DNA of 25,870 nucleotides from a virus. The notes below the pieces were generated by a model, which saw only the letters and a program-made list of their open reading frames with translations, searched no databases and was not told the origin of the DNA. Below are positions 4,808 to 11,401 of this stretch, in pieces (position 1 is the stretch's first letter; each line of letters begins with the position of its first letter). Where the stretch lies: positions 1 to 25,870 of IMG/VR virus record IMGVR_UViG_3300037247_000720; one strand, written 5' to 3'. A program made the translations under genes and the position numbers.

Positions 4808-5125
4808 ATGCCGCACCACTACGGCGGCGGCTCTGCCGTTACGCCGACTACCGCCCTCCCGCCAGAGCCGCAGGTGCTCGATCCGCAGGCCCAAGCCAAC
4901 GACAACACCGACGTCCTTGATGGTCTCATCCGCGACCTGAATGGGGTGCGCGACCGCCTGAGCGCGATGATGGCCGACGACTTCAAGGCCATGCAGTGCC
5001 CGACGCCGATCGGCGATCGCCGGACATCGGTGGAGGAGATGGATCGGGCGGCCGAGAGCCGGAAGCTCCATGAGCGCGAGCGCCAACTCTCAGCGGCGAT
5101 CACGGAGCAGCGCGGGGGCATCTGA
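4808..5125 (+). CDS. Hypothetical protein, first gene after the strong promoter (105 aa)
   Basis: The ATG at 4808 is 7 bases after AAAGGAGG, directly below the predicted transcription start. The 105-residue product begins MPHHYGGGSAVTPTTALPPE, a flexible Pro/Gly/Thr-rich head of about 35 residues. Two helices follow: NTDVLDGLIRDLNGVRDRLSAMM and a heptad-like EEMDRAAESRKLHERERQLSAAI. It is acidic, unlike the basic proteins that follow. I recognise no family. Its position before the basic cluster and the terminase large subunit is where a small terminase subunit might lie, but it lacks a recognisable DNA-binding helix-turn-helix, so I do not assign that role. Confidence 0.8.
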   Translation: MPHHYGGGSAVTPTTALPPEPQVLDPQAQANDNTDVLDGLIRDLNGVRDRLSAMMADDFKAMQCPTPIGDRRTSVEEMDRAAESRKLHERERQLSAAITEQRGGI

Positions 5126-5139
5126 CGGTTGGGAGGTAG

Positions 5140-5307
5140 ATGTTCACCCGACTACGCCGCCTGTGGCACCTAGTTTTCGGCCGAGGCTCCCTGATTACTA
5201 TGGAGAGTGTTGTGTGTCAGGGCTGTGGCTGTCGAGAGTCGTACTTGGCGAAGGTGGACGAGCGGGGTAGGTGGCGTGCGCCGTGTGGGGACTGGAATGT
5301 TTGGTGA
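5140..5307 (+). CDS. Very small Cys-rich protein (55 aa), possible zinc ribbon
   Basis: A frame from ATG at 5140 to TGA at 5305-5307 encodes 55 residues starting MFTRLRRLWHLVFGRGSLIT. GGGAGGT lies just upstream with a short spacing of 3-4 bases. The second half has C26-x2-C29-x-C31 (VCQGCGCRESY) and, after a beta-hairpin-like stretch (LAKVDERGRWRAP), C49 (PCGDWNVW). Four Cys in this layout suggest a small zinc ribbon. The N-terminal helix is basic and hydrophobic. An internal ATG at 5200 would give a shorter protein keeping all Cys, but it has no ribosome site. The gene fills the 185-base gap between its neighbours almost exactly, with 14 and 3 bases to spare, which supports it being real. 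Confidence 0.65.
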   Translation: MFTRLRRLWHLVFGRGSLITMESVVCQGCGCRESYLAKVDERGRWRAPCGDWNVW

Positions 5308-5310
5308 CTG

Positions 5311-5547
5311 ATGGCCGGCGACGTCCTCACCGCCGGTGAGGTGCCGGAGAAGAACAAGCGGCGTAGCGTGGCCGCCAGGGGCGCAGCGAAGAGAGCCCGC
5401 CGGAGCCGGAAGAAAGTGATCTCCCAAGCGAAAGCCTGCACCATCATGCGAGAAGGTGCGGTTCACGGAAAGGCGCTGACAGACAAGCAGAGGGGATTCA
5501 TGGCCGCACGGTGCGAAGGACGGCCCGCGAAGAGGAGGGCCGCATAA
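5311..5547 (+). CDS. Small basic protein with a KxLTxKQ-type motif (78 aa)
   Basis: The 78-residue product is highly basic (EKNKRRSVAARGAAKRARRS and a RPAKRRAA tail). The C-terminal third reads VHGKALTDKQRGFMAARCEG. The G-K-x-LT-x-KQ-x-x-F-x-A pattern recurs, as I recall, in short phage proteins of unknown role, and its LT-x-KQ-x-x-F core also resembles the first helix of small terminase subunits. The protein is too short to be a full small terminase subunit of the usual type, though a minimal DNA-recognition protein beside TerL is possible. It starts 3 bases after the 55-residue gene and its stop overlaps the next start as TAATG. Confidence 0.75.
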   Translation: MAGDVLTAGEVPEKNKRRSVAARGAAKRARRSRKKVISQAKACTIMREGAVHGKALTDKQRGFMAARCEGRPAKRRAA

Positions 5548-5759
5548 TGGCTCGGAAATTCATAGCGGAGGCGATCCGGCGACCGGGTGCTCTCCGCAAG
5601 AAGGCGGGACTCAAACCGGGTGGTGATGGCAAGATCCCCGAGGAGAAGCTCGCCAGCTTGGAGCGCGCTGCGAAGAGACGGGGCGACACCCGCACCCTGA
5701 GGCAGATCGCTCTGGCCCGCACGCTGAGGAAGATGCGGGGGAAGAAGAAGGCGGCGTAA
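5547..5759 (+). CDS. Small basic phage protein of the RPGAL type (70 aa)
   Basis: The ATG at 5547 overlaps the previous TAA (TAATG) and has GAGGAGGG upstream, so I prefer it to a longer frame. The product reads MARKFIAEAIRRPGALRKKA, then GGDGKIPEEKLASLERAAKR, and ends with a helix RTLRQIALARTLRKMRGKKK. I recall short phage proteins with this exact order: FI-x-x-AI-x-x-PGAL-x-K, then K-IP-x-x-KL, then R-x-x-LA-x-TLRK. They are often near structural genes and have no assigned function. The length is typical. It may bind DNA or be packaged in the virion. It continues the tightly coupled basic cluster, and its own stop overlaps the next ATG (TAATG). Confidence 0.8.
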   Translation: MARKFIAEAIRRPGALRKKAGLKPGGDGKIPEEKLASLERAAKRRGDTRTLRQIALARTLRKMRGKKKAA

Positions 5760-6013
5760 TGTCCCTCTTTCCCAACGACGCCGGGCAGGCTGTCCGCCGC
5801 ACCCGCCGGCCGAGAGGTCGGGAGAGCGTCCCCGCCGGGTTCTTTGGTTCGGCCAGGCAGCAACCCGTCCGTAGGGTCAGGCGACGCCGTTCGCAGCAAC
5901 CAATACCTCCGATCGCCGCCCCGTCCATCACCGGCCAACTGCGGGGGGTGCCGACAGACGACATGCGCCGACGGCTGGCCGACATGCGCCGGCGATTGAC
6001 GCAGGGACTCTAG
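5759..6013 (+). CDS. Small Arg-rich protein (84 aa)
   Basis: The ATG at 5759 overlaps the preceding TAA. The 84 residues include about 20 Arg, with patches RRTRRPRGR and RRVRRRRSQQ, a Pro/Ile-rich linker (PIPPIAAPSITG) and a final amphipathic helix DDMRRRLADMRRRLTQGL, in which DMRRRL is directly repeated as ADMRRRL. It is probably largely disordered apart from that helix. I know no family. Arg-rich unstructured proteins upstream of a terminase could bind packaged DNA or condense it, but this is inference. The C-terminal RRRL motif resembles tails of neighbouring proteins. Confidence 0.7.
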   Translation: MSLFPNDAGQAVRRTRRPRGRESVPAGFFGSARQQPVRRVRRRRSQQPIPPIAAPSITGQLRGVPTDDMRRRLADMRRRLTQGL

Positions 6014-6025
6014 GAGGAGATCGCC

Positions 6026-6571
6026 ATGTCGAATGGGGGTTTGACAGCCGCGAACGTCATTGATCTGGGTGAGTTTGGTGGTCCTCTGGGTGCCCCGAGG
6101 GGTACGGCTGGTGGCCGTGGGATTATCCGGCTTGGTGGTGCCCGTCCGCCAGGAGGCCGTGTTCCTCCCGGCGGACGGGGGGCTGTGCGGGGTAGGTTGG
6201 CGGGGCGAGTACGCGCTGCTCTGGGGAAGGCCCCACGCCCGACGAAGAGAGGGGTGGCTGTTGGCGCTGGTGCGGTTGGCGCAGTGTCTCTGGGTGCGCT
6301 GACGTTGGGCCGTGCTGGGCCGGGCATTGCCCGACCGCCGACCTTGAAGGCGTTGGTCCGTGCGTTTAAGCCCCGTAGTGTTTCTGTGACCCAACGGGCC
6401 GCATTTCGGGGGGAGACTCCCGGGCAGTTGGCTGGACGTAGGATCCGGGAGACCGCTGCTGCCGTGAGCGTGGTTCAACAGAAGCAAGGTGTTGGTCGAG
6501 AAGAGGCGGGGCGCATCCTTCAAAGGATCGCGCGTGTCAAGGAAGCCCGCAAGCGTCTGCGATTGGGGTAG
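6026..6571 (+). CDS. Gly/Arg-rich protein with a possible membrane segment (181 aa)
   Basis: TAGGAGGAGATCGCC precedes the ATG, an excellent ribosome site. Residues about 18-75 are Gly/Arg/Pro-rich (GGPLGAPRGTAGGRG, RPPGGRVPPGGRG). A 20-residue hydrophobic stretch follows at about 76-97 (GVAVGAGAVGAVSLGALTL), a plausible transmembrane or glycine-zipper helix. The C-terminal third is helical and basic (GREEAGRILQRIARVKEAR, ending RKRLRLG). A glycine-zipper helix in a phage structural-region protein can mean a role in membrane passage of DNA during infection, but nothing here proves it. The wobble positions are more GT-rich than in the neighbours. Its last 38 bases overlap the terminase frame. 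Confidence 0.7.
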   Translation: MSNGGLTAANVIDLGEFGGPLGAPRGTAGGRGIIRLGGARPPGGRVPPGGRGAVRGRLAGRVRAALGKAPRPTKRGVAVGAGAVGAVSLGALTLGRAGPGIARPPTLKALVRAFKPRSVSVTQRAAFRGETPGQLAGRRIRETAAAVSVVQQKQGVGREEAGRILQRIARVKEARKRLRLG

Positions 6572-8348
6572 TCTTTTGGTACAGCCCCCTGCCAAGCTGC
6601 CGGCGGAGCGCGCCGATCGGGAACTGGATCCCGAGTCGCCCGAGCACGCCCTTCTCTTCGATCCCGCCAAGACCGGTGAGTGGATCGAATCGCTGCTGAC
6701 GATCCCCAATGAGCGTGGGGTAGTCGTCGACTTCAACCTCTACCCCCAGCAGCGCCTCATGCTCGCCGAGCACGCAGGACGTGACGTCACCATCAAGGGA
6801 CGGCAGACGAGGGCCTCCTCTCTCATCATCGCCCGCAACCTTCGCCGCCTGACGACCAGTTTCGGGCTCAAGGCGTTGATCATTACGCAGGACGACGCCA
6901 TGACTGCGCTCTTCCGTGACCGGATCAGCCATCATCTTCAGGATCTCCGCAATCACGGTCTTGACTACACGGTTCACCCCGACAACATGAATGAGATGGT
7001 GATTGGGAAGGAAATGCAGAACCACATCATCTTTGCTAGCGCGGAGGAGAGGGTCACGGGGCGTTCCTACAGCGCACAGATTGTACATGCCTCTGAGACC
7101 AGTCACTGGAAACCGGAGAACGCTGGCGCTTTGCTCGGCGCGATCATCCCCGCCGTTCCCGGGCCACCGCATGGTTGGTTCGACATGGAGTCGACACCGA
7201 ACGGCGCGGCGGGAGAGTTCTACGACTACTGCATCGACGCCCGTGACGAGACCGATCTGCTCAACCGCTGGCGCCTCCATTTCTACCCGTGGTGGATCGA
7301 GCCCCGCTATCGCACCGGGTTGCTTGGGGAGAAGGACTGCGACCTGCAACTGTCTCCCGGCGAGCTGGAGAACCTCCGTCTGAGTTTCAAGCCCGACCAT
7401 CACGAGCAGACCCTACGGGAGCAGCACGGCCTCACCGTTGACCAGGTTCTCTGGCGCCGCTTCCGCGAGCGCGAGTTGATGAAGACAGGCGTGCCCTTCG
7501 TCCAGGAGTACGTTGAGGACTTCGATAGCGCCTTCACCACTGGACAGGGCAACTTCTTCTCCTCGCCTGATGGCCTCGACCACCTCGCTTACTACAAGAG
7601 CCAGGTCGCCGATCCCGGTTTCCGTCTTGACGGCCTCCCCTACAGAGAGGCCCACATCTCGTTCTACGGCCCCAACCTCAGCATCTGGGAGCGCCCCGAC
7701 CCGGCCCAGCTCTACGTCGGCTACATGGACTGTGCCGAGGGCGGCGTCGGCCGGGAGAACGACTACACGGCGTTGGTCATCCTCAACGCCTTCACCCGCC
7801 ACCACGCTGCGACGCTGAGGCTCAGGGCCGCCCCCTCGGAGTGCGGCGCGATGGCGTGTGCCGTCGCCCAGTATTACAACAACGCCCTGCTCGGTGGAGA
7901 GCGGGGGAACTACGGTTCGGCGGCGTTGGAGCGTTGCCGCGACCTGCGCTACCCGAACATCTACTACCACATGGACTACGACAGGCCACGCCAGCAGCCG
8001 GAGCCCTGGATCTTCCCAACCCAGGCGCGCCGCGATGAGATACTGCGTGTCTACCGTGAGGCGATCTTCGAGCGCACCTTCATGACCCGCGACGACAACC
8101 TCGTCAAGGAGATGGGGAGCTTCTCGTGGGAGAAGGTGCGGGGAGGGCAGATCAAGGCGAGGGCCGCGAAGAGGAAGCACGACGACCTCGTCATCGCCGC
8201 TGCCGGCGCGACCTTCCTCTCGCAGCGCTTCGCCCGTTACCGGATGGAGCATGAGCAGCGCCAGCCGGAGATGATCGTGACGGGGCAGCACGGCGTCGTC
8301 CTCAGCCGTGGCCCTGTTGAAGACATGCCGCATGGGTGGTTGCGATGA
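6534..8348 (+). CDS. terL: Terminase large subunit (ATPase-nuclease), 604 aa
   Basis: This is the DNA-packaging motor: its ATPase drives DNA into the prohead through the portal and its nuclease cuts concatemers. I take GTG 6534 as start (AAAGGA 6 bases upstream); a GTG at 6489 is in frame but poorly supported. Visible motifs with this numbering: a variant Walker A (KGRQTRASS, from K88), the Walker-B-like IVHASETSHW with E188, the coupling motif ESTPNGAAGEF from E219, the nuclease Asp D399 in YVGYMDCAEGG followed by RENDYTALV, and the terminal nuclease motif KHDDLVIAAA (H549-D550-D551). Order and length fit a full TerL. The Walker A lacks the central GK and has Arg where many relatives have Gly. 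The gene overlaps its downstream neighbour by ATGA. Confidence 0.93.
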   Translation: MSRKPASVCDWGSLLVQPPAKLPAERADRELDPESPEHALLFDPAKTGEWIESLLTIPNERGVVVDFNLYPQQRLMLAEHAGRDVTIKGRQTRASSLIIARNLRRLTTSFGLKALIITQDDAMTALFRDRISHHLQDLRNHGLDYTVHPDNMNEMVIGKEMQNHIIFASAEERVTGRSYSAQIVHASETSHWKPENAGALLGAIIPAVPGPPHGWFDMESTPNGAAGEFYDYCIDARDETDLLNRWRLHFYPWWIEPRYRTGLLGEKDCDLQLSPGELENLRLSFKPDHHEQTLREQHGLTVDQVLWRRFRERELMKTGVPFVQEYVEDFDSAFTTGQGNFFSSPDGLDHLAYYKSQVADPGFRLDGLPYREAHISFYGPNLSIWERPDPAQLYVGYMDCAEGGVGRENDYTALVILNAFTRHHAATLRLRAAPSECGAMACAVAQYYNNALLGGERGNYGSAALERCRDLRYPNIYYHMDYDRPRQQPEPWIFPTQARRDEILRVYREAIFERTFMTRDDNLVKEMGSFSWEKVRGGQIKARAAKRKHDDLVIAAAGATFLSQRFARYRMEHEQRQPEMIVTGQHGVVLSRGPVEDMPHGWLR

Positions 8349-9148
8349 GTGAGATGGATCCCGATCCAAGGCTCTACGGATTAGAAGATCTGGTTAAGTG
8401 CCACCTGGTAGACGGGCACATCGGCGGCTATCGGACGGTGAACAAGTTCGGGCGGGCCAATAAGGTCGATGGTGCGCCGACGGACATCTGGGACATGGCG
8501 AATGTAGTGCAGGATGAGCCCCTCTGGGTTGCCCCCACGCAGGCGCGTGTCCACGATATTGTCTCTACTGACGCCGGTGATGACGGTAGCCCTGCTGGGG
8601 TGGGGGCGAGGACGCTACGAGTCTTCGGCCTGACGGATTGGGATACGGCGGAGGTGTCCGAGGACATCGTGTTGAACGGCACGACGGACGTGCCTACGGT
8701 CAACGCCTACGTCATCATCCACCGGATGATAGTGCTTACCAAAGGAGCTACCAGCGTCAATGTCGGTAACATCACGGCGACGGCTCAGACGGATAATACG
8801 GTCACCGCTGAAATCTACGCGGGGCAGGGACAGACCCAGATGGCGATCTACGGTATTCCTTCGACGCAAGCTGCCTACATGACGAGTTTCTGGGCGGGGT
8901 TGAACAAGGGGACGGAGGGGGCAGCCGACATCTACCTCCTGGAGAACCCCGAGCCCGACGCCGAACTGACGAACTTCCTCACCAAGCACACGTTCGGGCT
9001 GAAGAGTCTCGGCAAGGGCTACGTCCGCCACCCCTTCGACCCCTGCCACAAAATACCCGGCCCAGCGATTATCAAGGTGATGGGGCGGGGAACCCCCGAG
9101 AACATGGACGTGAGTGCGGGTTTCGATCTGATCGTGAGGGACGTGTAG
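8345..9148 (+). CDS. Conserved beta-rich phage virion-type protein between TerL and portal (267 aa)
   Basis: The ATG at 8345 overlaps the TerL stop as ATGA, so translation is coupled. The protein starts MSEMDPDPRLYGLEDLVK and is dominated by beta-strand and turn sequence: NKFGRANKVDGAPTDIWDM, then an ARTLRVFGLTDWD segment, VNAYVIIHRMIVL, NVGNITATAQTDNTVTAEI and GQGQTQMAIYGIPSTQAAYM. I recall this block order from uncultured marine and podovirus-like phages, where it is listed as a structural or hypothetical protein. I am unsure whether it is a capsid, fibre or portal-associated component. No enzyme motif is visible. Its coupling to terL and position before the portal suggest a virion part made in step with the packaging genes. 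Confidence 0.75.
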   Translation: MSEMDPDPRLYGLEDLVKCHLVDGHIGGYRTVNKFGRANKVDGAPTDIWDMANVVQDEPLWVAPTQARVHDIVSTDAGDDGSPAGVGARTLRVFGLTDWDTAEVSEDIVLNGTTDVPTVNAYVIIHRMIVLTKGATSVNVGNITATAQTDNTVTAEIYAGQGQTQMAIYGIPSTQAAYMTSFWAGLNKGTEGAADIYLLENPEPDAELTNFLTKHTFGLKSLGKGYVRHPFDPCHKIPGPAIIKVMGRGTPENMDVSAGFDLIVRDV

Positions 9149-9151
9149 GCC

Positions 9152-9400
9152 GTGGCTGAGCGCATCGTGGAGGTGGAGTGGGAAGATTCGGCGCTTTCGC
9201 ATGGCTGGAAGGATGTAGAGGACTTGAGTCTTCAGGCCGCTCACTGCAGGACGGTGGGGTACGTGAAGGAAGATAACGACGACGGTATGCTGCTCCTCTT
9301 TCAGAGGGCCTCGTATGAAGACGATGATAGCGGCTACTGCTGTTCCTCTTTCATCCCCCGTTCCGCCATCCGCAAGGTAACGGAGCTTGGCCGTGGCTGA
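9152..9400 (+). CDS. Small conserved phage protein with W-D-S-x-GW motif (82 aa)
   Basis: GTG at 9152 opens 82 residues. The pattern VEVEWEDSALSHGWKDVED followed by CRTVGYVKEDNDDGMLLLFQ recalls a short phage family with V-x-W-x-D-S near the N-terminus, a GW turn and a C-x-x-VGYV strand; function unknown. The protein is acidic with a beta-rich core (MLLLFQRA, CCSSFIPRSAIRKV). The ribosome site is weak, so it probably relies on coupling with the upstream gene, which ends 3 bases before. It overlaps the portal gene start by about 8 bases. Its place inside the packaging block suggests a packaging or assembly accessory. Confidence 0.75.
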   Translation: MAERIVEVEWEDSALSHGWKDVEDLSLQAAHCRTVGYVKEDNDDGMLLLFQRASYEDDDSGYCCSSFIPRSAIRKVTELGRG

Positions 9401-11399
9401 CCTACAGATCCGCGAAGAGGCCCTCCTGACGCCGGAGCAGGCCGCGCTGATGAAGGAGCGCATCTCTACGCTCATTGTCTTCGGCAACAACTACTGGCGC
9501 CCGCTCCACGCCCGTATGGACTACTGGGAGAAGATGTACTTCCTCCTCGATCAGATCCAGCAGATGAAGCCGCTGGGCTACCGGCGCTTCATCTCTAACG
9601 AGCCCCGCACCGCCATCGACACCGCCGTCTCGATCATGACCCGCAACGACGCCTTCTGGCGCATCGACCTCAACCAGATGGAGGCGGAGAACAAGGAGGA
9701 GCGCGACAGGATCGGCAAGATCGAGCGCACTCTTCAAGGTGTCATCATTGACATCGACGAGATGTTCTCGATGCGGGGCGAACTGCCCCTCTGGAAGCAG
9801 GCATCCTACCAGGGCCTCCTGCGGGGTTGGATCTGGGGCAAGGTTCACGTCACCACCGCCGCGCTGGACTACCGCGAGTCCCCGCTCATCGCCGACATCT
9901 ACGACTCCCGCCTGGTTCTTCCGCACTTCGACAACTTCGGCCTGGAGTCCGTCATCATCCGCCAGCTCACAACGCTGGGCGATCTCGCCTCGATCTACCC
10001 CGAGGTCTACGTGGACATGACCCGCGACATGCGGAACTTCGACCCGAACAAGCCGGCGGAAAAGATCGAGTTCTGGTCCAACCAGCGTGCCGATCGTCCG
10101 GGCATCACTGGTGTCCTGGCGGTGGTTTCACAGGATCCGGCGGGGTCAACCTACTACATCCCACCCAGCATGGGGGCGGGACTCTCCGGTGCGCGCTGGC
10201 TGATCCCGGCCCACAGGCATGGTTACGATCCACAGTCCCTGCCGATCGTCGGTGTGCCGGTCAACGGCGTGGCGATCAAGCACAAGTCCGCCATCCCCGA
10301 CCCGATCTCCTATCAGTTCCAGCAGCGTGCCGATCTGCTCGGTGTTCAAACCAGATTTTGGCAGGGGCCGAGCACCTGGGTCGCCGAGAGCGGTCGCTCC
10401 ATCCTGTCCGCCGTCGAGGAGCAGATCCCCCAGTACAACGAGTTGGTGGCGACGATCTTCCAGCACTTCTCTCTCGGCACCTATGGCACTTGGGTCTTCA
10501 AGACGCCGACCGGTGAATTGCCGAAGTTCACGCCGAACATCGAGGGCCGCATCCCGCTCAGGCCAGAGGAGAGCATCGAGCGCCTGGAGCCGTCGCCGAT
10601 CACCGCCGACGCCTACCGGCTGATGGAGATCCTTCGCCAGGAACAGCAGCAGGGCACGTTGTCGGCGATCCTTCGCGCCTCCATGCCGATGGGGGGCGGC
10701 GACCTGGCGTCGGGCATCCTCTTCCAACAGATGACGAGCGCTGCCCTGAACGCCCTGGAGCCCTACATGAGCGGTCTCAAGCAGTTCGGTCAGCGCATGG
10801 GGACGTCGTTGCTCAACCAGATGCAGCTCGCCGCCCGCGAACTCCGGCCCTTCAGTGTCTCGGTGCCGTTCAAGCAGAACACCTTCTTCAACATCGAGTT
10901 CGATCCCGTCGCCGACATGGAGAGCGGCCGCAAGTACCGTGCCCGCCCCGTCTTTCGGCCGGCGCTGCCCGACGACCTGCACATCCGCATTCAGATGGCC
11001 CGCCTGGCGCTCGACCCGCGCCGGCCGATCCTCTCCCTCACGACCGTCCTGGAGACGATCCTCCAGAAGGAGGACCCACAGGGTGAGATGGACCTTATCT
11101 GGGAGGACCTCGCCAACCAAGACCCCGTCCTGGTGCTGGAGCAGATCGCCCTGGCGCTGGAGCGCTTCGGTGAGGAGGAGATGGCCGCTCGGATGCGTGA
11201 GAGCGGGATGCGTGCCCGCCTGATGGAGGACATCCAGTTCCGTCAGGCCACTGGCACCATGCCTGGCCGTCCGGGGCTGATGGGGCCGGAGGCAGGGCAG
11301 CCTGAGAGCACCCAACGACGCGGCGAGGTCGAGCAGGCTGGTCAGGAGCAGCGGGGTATGGAACTGGTCGGCCAGGCTGGTGAGAGAGCAGGAGTGTAG
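9393..11399 (+). CDS. Portal protein (668 aa)
   Basis: The portal forms the dodecameric ring at one capsid vertex through which DNA enters and leaves. I call it from size, position one small gene after the terminase block and before scaffold and capsid genes, and sequence character: NNYWRPLHARMDYWEKMYFL with FISNEPRTAIDTAVSIMTRN early on, then long helices around LRGWIWGKVHVTTAALDYRE, a DPISYQFQQRADLLGVQTRFWQGP stem-like part, and a helical C-terminal half ending in a Gly/Gln/Glu-rich flexible tail (GQPESTQRRGEVEQAGQEQR). I prefer GTG 9393, which has GGAG at a spacing of 8, to TTG 9387. No single motif proves a portal, so the evidence is mainly context plus length; I cannot assign it to a named portal family. 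Confidence 0.75.
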   Translation: MADLQIREEALLTPEQAALMKERISTLIVFGNNYWRPLHARMDYWEKMYFLLDQIQQMKPLGYRRFISNEPRTAIDTAVSIMTRNDAFWRIDLNQMEAENKEERDRIGKIERTLQGVIIDIDEMFSMRGELPLWKQASYQGLLRGWIWGKVHVTTAALDYRESPLIADIYDSRLVLPHFDNFGLESVIIRQLTTLGDLASIYPEVYVDMTRDMRNFDPNKPAEKIEFWSNQRADRPGITGVLAVVSQDPAGSTYYIPPSMGAGLSGARWLIPAHRHGYDPQSLPIVGVPVNGVAIKHKSAIPDPISYQFQQRADLLGVQTRFWQGPSTWVAESGRSILSAVEEQIPQYNELVATIFQHFSLGTYGTWVFKTPTGELPKFTPNIEGRIPLRPEESIERLEPSPITADAYRLMEILRQEQQQGTLSAILRASMPMGGGDLASGILFQQMTSAALNALEPYMSGLKQFGQRMGTSLLNQMQLAARELRPFSVSVPFKQNTFFNIEFDPVADMESGRKYRARPVFRPALPDDLHIRIQMARLALDPRRPILSLTTVLETILQKEDPQGEMDLIWEDLANQDPVLVLEQIALALERFGEEEMAARMRESGMRARLMEDIQFRQATGTMPGRPGLMGPEAGQPESTQRRGEVEQAGQEQRGMELVGQAGERAGV

Positions 11400-11401
11400 A
11401 G

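Noticed and set aside
6042-6070. TTGACA early in the Gly/Arg-rich gene
   Set aside because: No -10 box at 16-18 bases (TCTGGG), so it is not considered a promoter.
5498-6736. Long leftward open frame of about 412 codons opposite the pre-terminase genes
   Set aside because: Composition is Ser/Thr/Arg/Pro noise typical of antisense GC-rich coding DNA, and it covers five well-started rightward genes.
10146-11315. Leftward open frame of about 389 codons inside the portal gene
   Set aside because: Antisense shadow of a GC-rich gene, with no start signal and no recognisable domain.
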